This document shows positions 1 to 8,850 of a DNA stretch of 64,000 nucleotides, one piece after another. A model generated the notes under the pieces. The model was not told where the DNA came from. It saw only the letters and a list, made by a program, of their open reading frames with translations, and did no database searches. Source of the DNA: Candidatus Cacconaster caballi (GTDB lineage: Bacteria > Bacteroidota > Bacteroidia > Bacteroidales > UBA932). A program made the position numbers and the translations under genes. Position 1 is the first letter of the stretch, and each line of letters begins with the position of its first letter. The stretch is from contig JAGHST010000010.1 of NCBI GenBank assembly GCA_018065695.1, forward strand, positions 1-64,000, in the 5' to 3' direction.

Positions 1-47
1 GCCCGGACCTTGCGTTGGTCGCGCCTCAAATTCTAACGGCCGGGAGA

Positions 48-233
48 CGGGAGAAGTTCCGCTTCCGGACGCATTTCCCCGGAAGGGGCTTGCCTGCGGC
101 CGGAGTGGAATCTTCTCCGCCTTGCTGCCAGCGACGAGACTTCATTCAAGGCGGGAGAAGTTCCGCTTCCGGACGCATTTCCCCGGAAGGGGCTTGCCTG
201 CGGCCGGAGTGGAATCTTCTCCGCCTTGCTGCC
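48..233. repeat. Two tandem copies (48-129 and 152-233) of an 82-bp structured palindromic repeat, period 104 bp
   Basis: cgggagaagttccgcttccggacgcatttccccggaaggggcttgcctgcggccggagtggaatcttctccgccttgctgcc occurs twice; the ends are imperfect inverted repeats and the core contains CCCC-GGAA-GGGG. Confidence 0.85.
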
Positions 234-289
234 TGCGGCGAGAATTCCTCCGACGCCGGACTTGACGACCTCACATTTGTGAAAAAGAG

Positions 290-319
290 TTTGATTATGA
301 GAAAATTTTAGTACCTTTG
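290..319 (+). promoter_or_regulatory. Bacteroidota-type promoter (TTTG 290-293, TACCTTTG 312-319) for the L25 gene
   Basis: Match to -33 TTTG / -7 TAnnTTTG consensus, 18-bp spacing, upstream of rplY. Confidence 0.5.
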
Positions 320-405
320 CCCCCTGCTGAAAAAGGGAAAACCTTTTCGGTGCAATGGGTCCCGGTTGGAAATCGGGATGAGTAACACAATTTAAAACTT
401 TAAAA

Positions 406-999
406 ATGAAAGAATTGGAACTTAACGGTCAGCTTCGCGCTACCGGCAGAAAGGCAGACGTCAACAGTCTCCGCAGAGAAGAGAAAGTACCTTGTGTCAT
501 CTACGGCGCAGGTGTTCAGAACACAAATTTCTCAATCAACGAGAAAGACCTCAAGGCTCTGACCCACACTCCTTACTCACACATCGTCAAACTCGACGTT
601 GAAGGCAGCAAATTCACAGCAGTGCTCAAGGAAGTTCAGTATCACCCTGTAACCGACCGTCCTCTCCACGTGGACTTCCTCGCCATCGACGAGAGCAAAC
701 CGGTTACCATCTCAGTTCCTCTCAAGATTACAGGTAACTCCGAAGGTGTACGCGCCGGCGGTAAACTGAACGCTCCTATCCGCAAGCTCAAAGTGTCAGG
801 TCTGGTCAAGAATCTCCCTGACGAACTTCCTGTCGATATCACAACTCTCGGCCTCGGCAAGCAGATCAATGCTGGCGACCTCAAGTTCGACGGAATACAG
901 ATTGTCTCCCCTAAGTCAACTCTCGTCTGCGCAGTCCGCGCTACACGCAACTCGGCTGCCGGAGAAGCTCAGGAAACCGAAACTCCTGCAGCTGAATAA
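406..999 (+). CDS. rplY: 50S ribosomal protein L25/general stress protein Ctc
   Basis: MKELELNGQLRATGRKADVNSLRREEKVPCVIYGAG..., L25/TL5/Ctc N-terminal domain plus C-terminal beta domain. Confidence 0.95.
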   Translation: MKELELNGQLRATGRKADVNSLRREEKVPCVIYGAGVQNTNFSINEKDLKALTHTPYSHIVKLDVEGSKFTAVLKEVQYHPVTDRPLHVDFLAIDESKPVTISVPLKITGNSEGVRAGGKLNAPIRKLKVSGLVKNLPDELPVDITTLGLGKQINAGDLKFDGIQIVSPKSTLVCAVRATRNSAAGEAQETETPAAE

Positions 1000-1007
1000 G
1001 GACAAAG

Positions 1008-1613
1008 ATGAACTATCTTGTTGCCGGACTTGGAAACATCGGTGAAGAATACGCCGCAACCCGACACAATATAGGATTTATAGTGTTGGATGCCTGGGCT
1101 CAGGCATCCAACGCTGTATTTAAGACCGGCCGCTACGGCTCGACGGCTGAGGTCTCTTTCAAGGGGCGCAAAATCACCCTCCTGAAGCCTTCGACATATA
1201 TGAATCTGAGCGGCAAAGCCGTCAACTACTGGCTTCAGACCTTGAAAATCCCACGCGAAAATCTGATGGTGGTAGTGGACGACCTCGCACTCCCGTTCGG
1301 CACCGTCAGAATGAGGAAGAGAGGCTCGGCCGGAGGCCATAACGGCCTGAAGAGCATCGATTTTTCTCTCTCAACTGAAGATTATGCCCGACTGAGAGTG
1401 GGCATAGGCAACGGCGGCTTTCCTGAAGGCCACCAGGTGGACTTCGTGTTGGGAGAGTGGCTGCTGGAAGAAAAAAGAGCTCTTCCCGAAATCGCGGAAA
1501 GAGTCATATCAGCCATAAAGTGCTTCACCACCGAAGGCATCGACCGCGCAATGACGCAGTACAATCACGCCTCGTCCCCATCCTCGGGAGAACCGTCGAA
1601 GAAAGAGTCATAG
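1008..1613 (+). CDS. pth: Aminoacyl-tRNA hydrolase (peptidyl-tRNA hydrolase)
   Basis: MNYLVAGLGNIGEEYAATRHNIGFIVLD...KPSTYMNLSGKAV...GSAGGHNGLKSI. Confidence 0.97.
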   Translation: MNYLVAGLGNIGEEYAATRHNIGFIVLDAWAQASNAVFKTGRYGSTAEVSFKGRKITLLKPSTYMNLSGKAVNYWLQTLKIPRENLMVVVDDLALPFGTVRMRKRGSAGGHNGLKSIDFSLSTEDYARLRVGIGNGGFPEGHQVDFVLGEWLLEEKRALPEIAERVISAIKCFTTEGIDRAMTQYNHASSPSSGEPSKKES

Positions 1614-1975
1614 AGCGAATCCATCTCGCGGCGCTCCTTTTTCGTAGGGCGGCCCGAACCCCTGTCACGATATATGAAAAACGACTCCACAGGAGCGTGG
1701 AGTTTGGCCATTTCGCTTTCGGGAGTCAGATTTTCCGCATAGTTCGAAACATCCTTGGCCCCCACCCTCTTCTCCAGAGGCGCAAGCATCCTGTAGCGGT
1801 AGAGAACCGGACCTTTCCGCACCTCGATAACGTCACCGGCCTTCACCTCGCGCGAAGGCTTCACCCCCTGCCCGTTCACAGTTATGCGATTGCCCTTGCA
1901 GGCATCGGTAGCATCGGTGCGTGTCTTGAATACTCTTATTGCCCAAAGGTACTTGTCAATTCTGGTCGCGTCCAT
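1565..1975 (-). CDS. S4-domain RNA-binding protein (Hsp15/HslR-like); alternative start at 2002
   Basis: MDATRIDKYLWAIRVFKTRTDATDACKGNRITVNGQGVKPSREVKAGDVIEV S4 fold; 3' end overlaps pth by 49 bp. Confidence 0.9.
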   Translation of the reverse strand: MDATRIDKYLWAIRVFKTRTDATDACKGNRITVNGQGVKPSREVKAGDVIEVRKGPVLYRYRMLAPLEKRVGAKDVSNYAENLTPESEMAKLHAPVESFFIYRDRGSGRPTKKERREMDSLYDSFFDGSPEDGDEA

Positions 1976-2975
1976 CTTTCTCTTCGTAAAAATCGTACTC
2001 ATTCTCTTCCATCCGAGGCATTCTCACTTCGAGAAGATGAGTGTCCTTGCGCTCCGGGACAAGAACCACCTCGTCCAGAGAGGACGGCACCAGAACAGCC
2101 TGTCCTTCAGCCAGCGGACAGACTTGCGGCCCTTCGTCGCTGACGTAGCGCACTGCTGCCCCGCCGCCCGTGCAGATATACACCGCAAAACTCCCGTATC
2201 GCTCTATGGAGATGCGCGACGGCTCAAGCAGATTGAAACCGTTGATGACGAAATGGTTGCGGTCAGTGAAATTCACCTCCCCCGCACTGCTGCGGAAAAA
2301 GTACCGCTTCTCGTCATATTTCTTATAGGATATGCAGTCCAGAGCCTCTTCAAGATGCATTTCACGGCGGGTGAGGGGATCGTTCTCCCTGCCCCAGTCG
2401 TACAGACGGAAGGTAATGTCGCTCGGCTGCTGAATCTCCAAAGTACGGATGCCACCGGCTGCGGAATGGACTATTCCGGCCTCCACGAAGAAGCAGTCTC
2501 CCACAGCGGGATGATAGACATTCATAAGATCCTGTACACGCCCCTCCCTGCAGGCATTGTAGAACTCCTCCGCGGTGGTATCCCGCTTGAAGCCCATATA
2601 TACAGCGGAACCCGGAGCTGCCGCCGTGATGTACCAGAATTCATTCTTGCCGTATGAGTAGAACCTTTCACAGGCCACCTCGTCGTCGGGATGCACCTGC
2701 ACGGAAAGCCGGTCCGCTATATCCATTGTCTTTATCAGGACAGGGAACTGCAGATTGAAGAAATCGAACACGCGGTCTCCGACAAGGTCCCCCATATATG
2801 TTTCCAGTATATCGGAGAGGTCGTTTTCCGCAAGGAAGCCGTCGCTGACAACGGATGATGTATCTTCCATATCAGCTACAAGCCAGGCCTCGCCGATACG
2901 GTCTCCGAATGAATTGCCGCCCCAGATGCGCTCTTTGAAAACAGGCTTGAACTTAAGAGGATACAGTTTTTTCAT
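1956..2975 (-). CDS. manA: Mannose-6-phosphate isomerase class I
   Basis: MKKLYPLKFKPVFKERIWGG...LSVQVHPDDEVA...WYIT; start chosen at MKKLYPL. Confidence 0.92.
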   Translation of the reverse strand: MKKLYPLKFKPVFKERIWGGNSFGDRIGEAWLVADMEDTSSVVSDGFLAENDLSDILETYMGDLVGDRVFDFFNLQFPVLIKTMDIADRLSVQVHPDDEVACERFYSYGKNEFWYITAAAPGSAVYMGFKRDTTAEEFYNACREGRVQDLMNVYHPAVGDCFFVEAGIVHSAAGGIRTLEIQQPSDITFRLYDWGRENDPLTRREMHLEEALDCISYKKYDEKRYFFRSSAGEVNFTDRNHFVINGFNLLEPSRISIERYGSFAVYICTGGGAAVRYVSDEGPQVCPLAEGQAVLVPSSLDEVVLVPERKDTHLLEVRMPRMEENEYDFYEEKDGRDQN

Positions 2976-3750
2976 ATTTATGAAAAACGTATAAAATTGA
3001 ACATACAAACAGCACTGCTACGAGAAGCACAACCGGAAACAGATGCCAGTATGTCCCGCCCATAATGTCGGCAAGTCCACTGTCCAACTCGAGTTCCGGC
3101 ATAGATAGCGCGGTAATCGATGATATCAGATTGTTGAGCGAATGCAGACCGATTGAAATCCATATACACCCCGTCCTCAGATATATCCATCCGAAGAAAT
3201 AACCAAGGATAAAGGCCGGTATTGCCTGCCACGGATTGGCGTGCATTATTGCAAACAAGGCCGCAGACCAGAGAATGGCTCCCTGCCGCGACATACGGCC
3301 GGCGAGGCCTCTGGCCATCACACCTCTGCAGAGGAACTCCTCGGCAAGCGGAGCAAGGACGCAGGTGCTTATAATCAGGTCGGCCGGGGTGCACCCGTAG
3401 AAAACCCTCCGCAGCACCATCTTGAAAACCTCAGGCATCGGGATGAGCGAAGGTAGCGGGTCTATCAGGTAGATTATGCACAACGTCAGAGGCACGGCCA
3501 GAGCAGCCACAATCAAGCAGGCCTTCACACCCTGCCCGGCACTGTTGAGAGGCCGGATATCGGCCTGCGGGGACTTTTGTGCCAGCAGAAAAACCAACCC
3601 GATTGGAAAAATCATCGACACTGCATATACTATGCTCTGCGGCAGCGTGTCGGAGAACACTCCCATTGCAAGCTGCGCGGCAAACAGCACTGCCAGAACA
3701 AAAAAGCAGTGCCCGAGGGTCGGTGAGTATTTTTGAACCATTTGAAACAT
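2953..3750 (-). CDS. CPBP family intramembrane glutamic endopeptidase
   Basis: APLAEEFLCRGVMARGL...ILWSAALFAIMHANPWQAIPAFILGYFFGWIYLRTG... and N near SIGLHSLNNLI; multi-TM. Confidence 0.9.
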   Translation of the reverse strand: MFQMVQKYSPTLGHCFFVLAVLFAAQLAMGVFSDTLPQSIVYAVSMIFPIGLVFLLAQKSPQADIRPLNSAGQGVKACLIVAALAVPLTLCIIYLIDPLPSLIPMPEVFKMVLRRVFYGCTPADLIISTCVLAPLAEEFLCRGVMARGLAGRMSRQGAILWSAALFAIMHANPWQAIPAFILGYFFGWIYLRTGCIWISIGLHSLNNLISSITALSMPELELDSGLADIMGGTYWHLFPVVLLVAVLFVCSILYVFHKYEKTVSS

Positions 3751-3780
3751 TGTTCAAAATTAATACTTTTATTACTTTTG
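3750..3780 (+). promoter_or_regulatory. Promoter for divIC-like gene (TTG 3750-3752, TACTTTTG 3773-3780)
   Basis: -33/-7 consensus with 20-bp spacing; start codon at 3795. Confidence 0.55.
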
Positions 3781-3794
3781 TGAAAATAATTCAG

Positions 3795-4163
3795 ATGGAA
3801 GAAGATAAAAAGAAACTGACGGTCAGGGAAAGGATTGCCGCCCTGAAAGAGCGCAGGATATGGCGCATCCTGCTCAACAAATACTTTATTGTGGCCGTTA
3901 TCTTCTTTGTAATAATAGGTTTCATAGACGCCAACAGCATAGGCCAGTTCTTCCGCAACAGGGTTATCCTGCGTTCACAGAAAGAGCAGATACGCTACTA
4001 CGAACGCGAGATAAAGGCCGCCGAGACCAAACTCGAACAGTTGAATTCAAGGAAAGACTCTCTGGAGAAGTTCGCCCGGGAAGAGTACTATTATCTGGAA
4101 GACGGCGAGACGGTCTATCTGGTGGAAGGCGGCGAAGAGGTACCCTCATCGTCGGAAGAGTAG
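3795..4163 (+). CDS. Septum formation initiator family protein (FtsB/DivIC-like)
   Basis: MEEDKKKLTVRERIAALKERRIWRILLNKYFIVAVIFFVIIGF... single TM followed by coiled coil. Confidence 0.85.
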   Translation: MEEDKKKLTVRERIAALKERRIWRILLNKYFIVAVIFFVIIGFIDANSIGQFFRNRVILRSQKEQIRYYEREIKAAETKLEQLNSRKDSLEKFAREEYYYLEDGETVYLVEGGEEVPSSSEE

Positions 4164-5518
4164 GCGTCCAGATTACCGTTCCACAGGTAGTGGCGGGTCT
4201 CGCGCACTATCACCCCGCTCAGGAGCAGAATCGCAATGAGATTCGGTATGGCCATCAGAGCGTTCATAATGTCCGCAACGTTCCATACCGTGGAGAGGCT
4301 TATTACGGAACCGGAGAAGACGGCGGCAGCCCATAAGACACGATAGACCTTGACCATTCTCTGCCTCAGAGGTTTACGCCTTCTGCACAGATATTCGACG
4401 CATTTCTCTCCATAGTAGGACCATCCGAGTATGGTCGAGAAAGCGAAGGTTACGATGCCGACACTCATAATCAGAGGACCCGCTACGGGAAGTTTGTCAA
4501 AAGCAGCCTTAGTCAGGGCGGCACCCTGAGTATAGTCTATATCGGGATGCATTACGATGCTGCTGACAAGCACCAGACCGGTAATGGCACAGACTACAAC
4601 GGTATCCCAGAAGGTACCGGTGCTGGATACAAGCGCCTGACGTACAGGATTCCGGGTTTGTGCGGCAGCTGCAACAATCGGGGCTGAGCCCAAGCCGGAT
4701 TCATTGGAGAAGAGTCCTCGGGCTATGCCGAAACGGGCCGCCATCATCACGCTCGTGCCGATAAATCCGCCGCCGGCAGCCTGTGCACTGAAAGCGCTCC
4801 TGCAAATCAAGGATATACTCTCACCGAGCACGCTCCAGTTCATCCCCAGGATTATCAGACAGCCTATGACATAAAACAAGGCCATAAAAGGCACAAGCAT
4901 TCCGCAGACTTTCGCTATGCCTTTGACGCCGAACACGATGACAAGGAAAACCATAACTGTCAGGATGGCGCCGGTCAGGTACATATCGATTCCATAACTC
5001 TCATTGAGCAGCATCGAGATTGAGTTCGCCTGAACGGTATTTCCTATGCCGAAGGCGGCGATTGCGGTGAAGGCGGCAAAGAGAATGCCCAGCCATTTGA
5101 AGCCGAGGCCGCGTTCGAGAGCGAACATCGGGCCGCCGAGATGGTGTCCGTCCGTAGTCTTGACACGATATTTCACAGCCAGAAGCCCTTCGGAATATTT
5201 TGTGGCGATACCGAACATTCCGGAGATCCAGCACCAAAGCACAGCACCCGGACCGCCCAGAGCCACGGCTGTGGCCACACCCACGATGTTGCCGGTTCCG
5301 ATTGTAGCCGCAAGGGCCGTTGCCAGAGCACCGAACTGGCTGACGTCTCCCTTGGCTTCACTGTCTCTCGTAACGGAAAGTCTGATTGCCTTGAAAATAT
5401 ATCTCTGCGGGAAGCGGAGCCTTATGGTCATATAGATGTGGGTGCCAAGCAGCAGAATAATCATAGGCCACCCCCAGACCACAGAGGATATGTGCGCCGT
5501 TATTTCAGAAAAACTCAT
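4115..5518 (-). CDS. Alanine/glycine:cation symporter (AGCS) family protein
   Basis: ALAATIGTGNIVGVATAVALGGPGAVLWCWISGMFGIATKYSEG...; overlaps divIC-like gene by 49 bp. Confidence 0.95.
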   Translation of the reverse strand: MSFSEITAHISSVVWGWPMIILLLGTHIYMTIRLRFPQRYIFKAIRLSVTRDSEAKGDVSQFGALATALAATIGTGNIVGVATAVALGGPGAVLWCWISGMFGIATKYSEGLLAVKYRVKTTDGHHLGGPMFALERGLGFKWLGILFAAFTAIAAFGIGNTVQANSISMLLNESYGIDMYLTGAILTVMVFLVIVFGVKGIAKVCGMLVPFMALFYVIGCLIILGMNWSVLGESISLICRSAFSAQAAGGGFIGTSVMMAARFGIARGLFSNESGLGSAPIVAAAAQTRNPVRQALVSSTGTFWDTVVVCAITGLVLVSSIVMHPDIDYTQGAALTKAAFDKLPVAGPLIMSVGIVTFAFSTILGWSYYGEKCVEYLCRRRKPLRQRMVKVYRVLWAAAVFSGSVISLSTVWNVADIMNALMAIPNLIAILLLSGVIVRETRHYLWNGNLDAYSSDDEGTSSPPSTR

Positions 5519-5584
5519 AAACAGAACTTTTTGGTGCTAAAATGCATATCTTTGCAAATATAATAATAAAATGGAAATATTCGG

Positions 5585-7111
5585 ATGAAAAGAAACAGTC
5601 TTTCATACACTTCGGTTCTCCTCTGCGGTGTGGCGGCCATTGCGCTCTGCTGCAGCTGCGGCAAGAATCTGCCGGGTGAAAAATCCGCTGAAGAAAGGGA
5701 ACAGGAAAGAATCCTGCAACTCAAAAAGGCCGACAAGGAATACGACATCAAAGTCTCGGTCCGCAAGGACTATATAGGCAACTATTACTATTGGAACGAA
5801 GAGGTGAAGGAAAAAAACGCCGCTCTGGAACCGTACAACTACCAATCTATGAGCGACTGGTTCAAAGCCCTTCTCTTCACTCCGAAAGACAGATGGAGCT
5901 GGTACCTCTCCGCAGCCGACTATCTTTCATCGGAAAAAGGAACCGTTTCCAGCGGCGACTGGGGCGTCAGTTTCGTCCAGCCCACGGATGATTTCAAAGA
6001 TTACGGCATCTATGTCAGGCACATCTATCCGTCCTCACCGTTTGCCAAATACGGCGTTACGCGCGGCGCGAAACTTCTCTCCTTTGCAGGATTCTACATA
6101 GGCGAGCAGATAGACAGCGAAGATGAACTCACGGCCCTCAACAACCATCTCTACCAGAGTCCCAGCACATTCACTTTCAGGCTGACAGACGGCAGGGACA
6201 CCACCTTTACCGAAAAATTCGCCTCTGTCACAACCAATTACATCATCAGCAAGAAGATATTCACTTCAGCCGATTTTCCGGGGCTGAAGAGCCCCGTGGG
6301 CTACTTCAACTACCTCTCATTCAAAGCCAATTTCAAGGAAGACGTGGACCGGGCCTTCGCCGAATTCAAGGCGGCGGGCGTCAGGAAGATGATAGTGGAT
6401 CTGCGCTACAACGGAGGAGGTGACGTCGCACTGGCCCAGGTGCTCTCCAGTTATCTCGCACCTGCGGGCACTGCCGGCAAGGAGCTCTACACAACGACAC
6501 ACAACGCACTTCTCACATCGGAAGGATGGAATGAAACCACATATATCGGAACCAGTAGCGACAAGCCTACAGGGGGAACGGATATGGGCATAGGCATCGA
6601 TGAAGTCTATTTCATCATCGGAGGCAGCAGCGCTTCGGCCAGCGAACTTACCATCAACGGGCTCAAGCCTTATTGGAAGGAAAAGCTCCATCTGGTGGGA
6701 AGGCAGTCCTACGGCAAACCGAACGGAATGTACGTTCTCTATTATCCGCCGCACTCACAGCACAAAGAGTATGACAAGGGCGATTTCTCCGCGCTCAAAT
6801 ACGTATTCCTCCCTATATGCTTCTATGAAAAGAACTCTCTCGGAGAAGAGATTCCGAGCACTGCGGATCCGGGTAGCGGATTCATTCCCGAAGAGAGTAT
6901 TCCGGATGACATCTATCACGATTTCGGAGTGGAGGAGGCGAACATACGTGCCTGCCTCACCCACATCGTCACCGGGGCATATCCCGAAACCGCAGTCAAA
7001 TCGGTTTCGGGCGTAAAATCGTCCAACGGGCTGGTATGCAAATCCCTGCTTCCGAAGTCCCGTACAGACCGCAATTACGGATTGTTATTGAAAATATCAG
7101 ATAAATTTTAA
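5585..7111 (+). CDS. S41 family peptidase lipoprotein with PDZ-like region
   Basis: Lipobox LCCSC near N-terminus; MIVDLRYNGGGDV and GGSSASASELTINGL motifs of Peptidase_S41. Confidence 0.92.
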   Translation: MKRNSLSYTSVLLCGVAAIALCCSCGKNLPGEKSAEEREQERILQLKKADKEYDIKVSVRKDYIGNYYYWNEEVKEKNAALEPYNYQSMSDWFKALLFTPKDRWSWYLSAADYLSSEKGTVSSGDWGVSFVQPTDDFKDYGIYVRHIYPSSPFAKYGVTRGAKLLSFAGFYIGEQIDSEDELTALNNHLYQSPSTFTFRLTDGRDTTFTEKFASVTTNYIISKKIFTSADFPGLKSPVGYFNYLSFKANFKEDVDRAFAEFKAAGVRKMIVDLRYNGGGDVALAQVLSSYLAPAGTAGKELYTTTHNALLTSEGWNETTYIGTSSDKPTGGTDMGIGIDEVYFIIGGSSASASELTINGLKPYWKEKLHLVGRQSYGKPNGMYVLYYPPHSQHKEYDKGDFSALKYVFLPICFYEKNSLGEEIPSTADPGSGFIPEESIPDDIYHDFGVEEANIRACLTHIVTGAYPETAVKSVSGVKSSNGLVCKSLLPKSRTDRNYGLLLKISDKF

Positions 7112-7118
7112 ATAATTA

Positions 7119-7150
7119 TTTGGATAATCAATTAACTTTCATTATTTTCG
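7119..7150 (+). promoter_or_regulatory. Promoter for histone-like gene (TTTG 7119-7122, TATTTTCG 7143-7150)
   Basis: -33 exact, -7 one mismatch, 20-bp spacing. Confidence 0.4.
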
Positions 7151-7205
7151 TGCAGTTTAATCCAGAATTACCGTATTTATCTACCAAATTAACAACAAAA
7201 ACACT

Positions 7206-7382
7206 ATGAAGAAACTTGTAGATCAGATCAACGCTGAAATCGCTAATTTCCAGAAGAACGCTGAGGCTCAGATCGTTAAAGGCAACAAAGCTGCCGGCAC
7301 ACGCGCTCGCAAAGCTGCCCTCAACATTAGCAAACTGATGAAGGAATTCAGAAAAGTATCAGTAGAAGAGGCAAAGAAGTAA
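7206..7382 (+). CDS. Histone H1-like small basic protein (58 aa), absent from the supplied ORF track
   Basis: MKKLVDQINAEIANFQKNAEAQIVKGNKAAGTRARKAALNISKLMKEFRKVSVEEAKK; resembles Bacteroidota histone H1 family; own promoter and terminator. Confidence 0.88.
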   Translation: MKKLVDQINAEIANFQKNAEAQIVKGNKAAGTRARKAALNISKLMKEFRKVSVEEAKK

Positions 7383-7403
7383 TTCATTGCTGAACCATAA
7401 ATG

Positions 7404-7434
7404 AAGGATGTCCTCTGCGGCATCCTTTATTTTT
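7404..7434 (+). terminator. Intrinsic terminator after the histone-like gene
   Basis: AAGGATG-tcctctgcgg-CATCCTT followed by tatttt. Confidence 0.7.
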
Positions 7435-7468
7435 GTATATTTGCACCGTATCCATTCGATTTGCGACT

Positions 7469-8203
7469 ATGAACAGAACATCCGAATATAAATTCACCGT
7501 CATTGTCCCATATTACAACGAGGAAGGCAACATCCTCCGCCTCGAAGAGGCTCTCTCGGACTATCTCGACAAAGCACTTCTCAAGCCTGTCTGCGTGCTG
7601 TTTGTCAACGACGGCTCGACCGACGGCGGAGCGAAACTTGTCGAAGAGGCCTGCAGCCGCCATCCACAGTTCTTCCATATCGATTTCGAAAGGAACTGCG
7701 GCAAGAGTGCGGCACTGTGCGCAGGCTTCGCAAACACATTCTCAGAATACTGCGGATATATCGACGCCGACCTCCAGACCGTGCCGGAAGATTTCAATCC
7801 GCTGATAGAAAAACTACCGGGCAACGCTATGGTCACCGGCATCCGTGCCAACCGCAAGGACTCGGCCTTCTACAACTTCCAGTCGAAACTTGGCAACGGC
7901 TGGAGAAAACTGTTCACCCACGACAACGCCATCGACACAGGCTGCCCGCTCAAGGTATTCAAGACCTCCTGCGCAAAGAAACTCCCTTACTTTGAAGGGA
8001 TGCACCGTTTCATACCGGCTCTTGTGCTGCTTCAGGATGGCGCCACCTACGAGCAGCTTCCGATACGCCACTACGCCCGCACGGCAGGCCAATCAAAATA
8101 CAACGCCTGGAACAGGCTCGGCAAGACCTTTGCGGACTGCTTCGGCTACCTCTGGCTCAAGTCGCGCCTCAGGGATTATAAGATAAGCGGTTCCAACCTC
8201 TGA
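7469..8203 (+). CDS. Glycosyltransferase family 2 (polyprenyl-phosphate sugar transferase-like)
   Basis: FTVIVPYYNEEGNILRLEEAL...LFVNDGSTDGGAKLVEEAC...GYIDADLQTVPEDF; start chosen at MNRTSEYKF. Confidence 0.93.
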   Translation: MNRTSEYKFTVIVPYYNEEGNILRLEEALSDYLDKALLKPVCVLFVNDGSTDGGAKLVEEACSRHPQFFHIDFERNCGKSAALCAGFANTFSEYCGYIDADLQTVPEDFNPLIEKLPGNAMVTGIRANRKDSAFYNFQSKLGNGWRKLFTHDNAIDTGCPLKVFKTSCAKKLPYFEGMHRFIPALVLLQDGATYEQLPIRHYARTAGQSKYNAWNRLGKTFADCFGYLWLKSRLRDYKISGSNL

Positions 8204-8850
8204 TGACGGCAGGGCAGATATCCATATATTGTCTCGGCCTGCTGGCTCAGGCCCTTTTCTCCGCCCGCATTCTGGTACAGTGGATAAAATCGGAGAAAGC
8301 GGGAAAAGTGGTCTCCCCCACTCTTTTCTGGGTTCTCAGTCTTGTCGCTTCCCTGCTCTTCTTCATCTACGGATGGCTCAGAGAGGATTTCTCCCTGATG
8401 CTGGGGCAGTTCATAGGGTACTATGTATATATATGGAACCTTTCGGCAAAAGGAGTATGGAAACCTATGGGCAATCCGGGAAAGGTTCTGGCGGCAGTGC
8501 TGCTTCTGCTGCCCGGAGTCGCGGCCGTCTCCATCTGCGGCAATCCCGAGGCTTTCTCCACCCTCTTCAGAAATGAAGGCATCCCTTTGTGGCTGCTCAT
8601 CTTCGGCTCGGCAGGCCAGATAATATTCTCCTTGCGTTTCCTCTACCAGTTCATCTATTCGTCACGCAGGGGAGAATCCGTCCTTCCCTTCGGCTTCTGG
8701 ATAATCAGCACCACCGGTGCACTCCTGATACTCACATACGGCATCATCCGGCTCGACCCTGTGGTGATACTCGCCCAGTCGTTCGGACTTTGTTCATACA
8801 TCCGCAACCTTACAATATGGAAAAAAGAACACAGAGCCAAAGAATCCTGA
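8203..8850 (+). CDS. Lipid A biosynthesis N-terminal (LAB_N) protein with two tandem LAB_N repeats
   Basis: LLAQALFSARILVQWIKSEKAGKVVSPTLFWVLSL... and a second copy SAGQIIFSLRFLYQFIYSSRRGESVLPFGFWIIST. Confidence 0.9.
   Translation: MTAGQISIYCLGLLAQALFSARILVQWIKSEKAGKVVSPTLFWVLSLVASLLFFIYGWLREDFSLMLGQFIGYYVYIWNLSAKGVWKPMGNPGKVLAAVLLLLPGVAAVSICGNPEAFSTLFRNEGIPLWLLIFGSAGQIIFSLRFLYQFIYSSRRGESVLPFGFWIISTTGALLILTYGIIRLDPVVILAQSFGLCSYIRNLTIWKKEHRAKES

Noticed and set aside
15-311. 98-aa ORF at the left edge
   Set aside because: It is a translation through the two structured repeats; the internal peptide repeat reflects the DNA repeat, and no recognisable domain is present.
3000-3750. Abortive-infection defence gene (the CPBP family is sometimes called Abi)
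   Set aside because: No phage-defence context; treated as an ordinary CPBP membrane protease.
3579-3794. N-terminal extension of the DivIC-like ORF
   Set aside because: The promoter motif at 3750-3780 and the homology start at MEEDKKK place the start at 3795.
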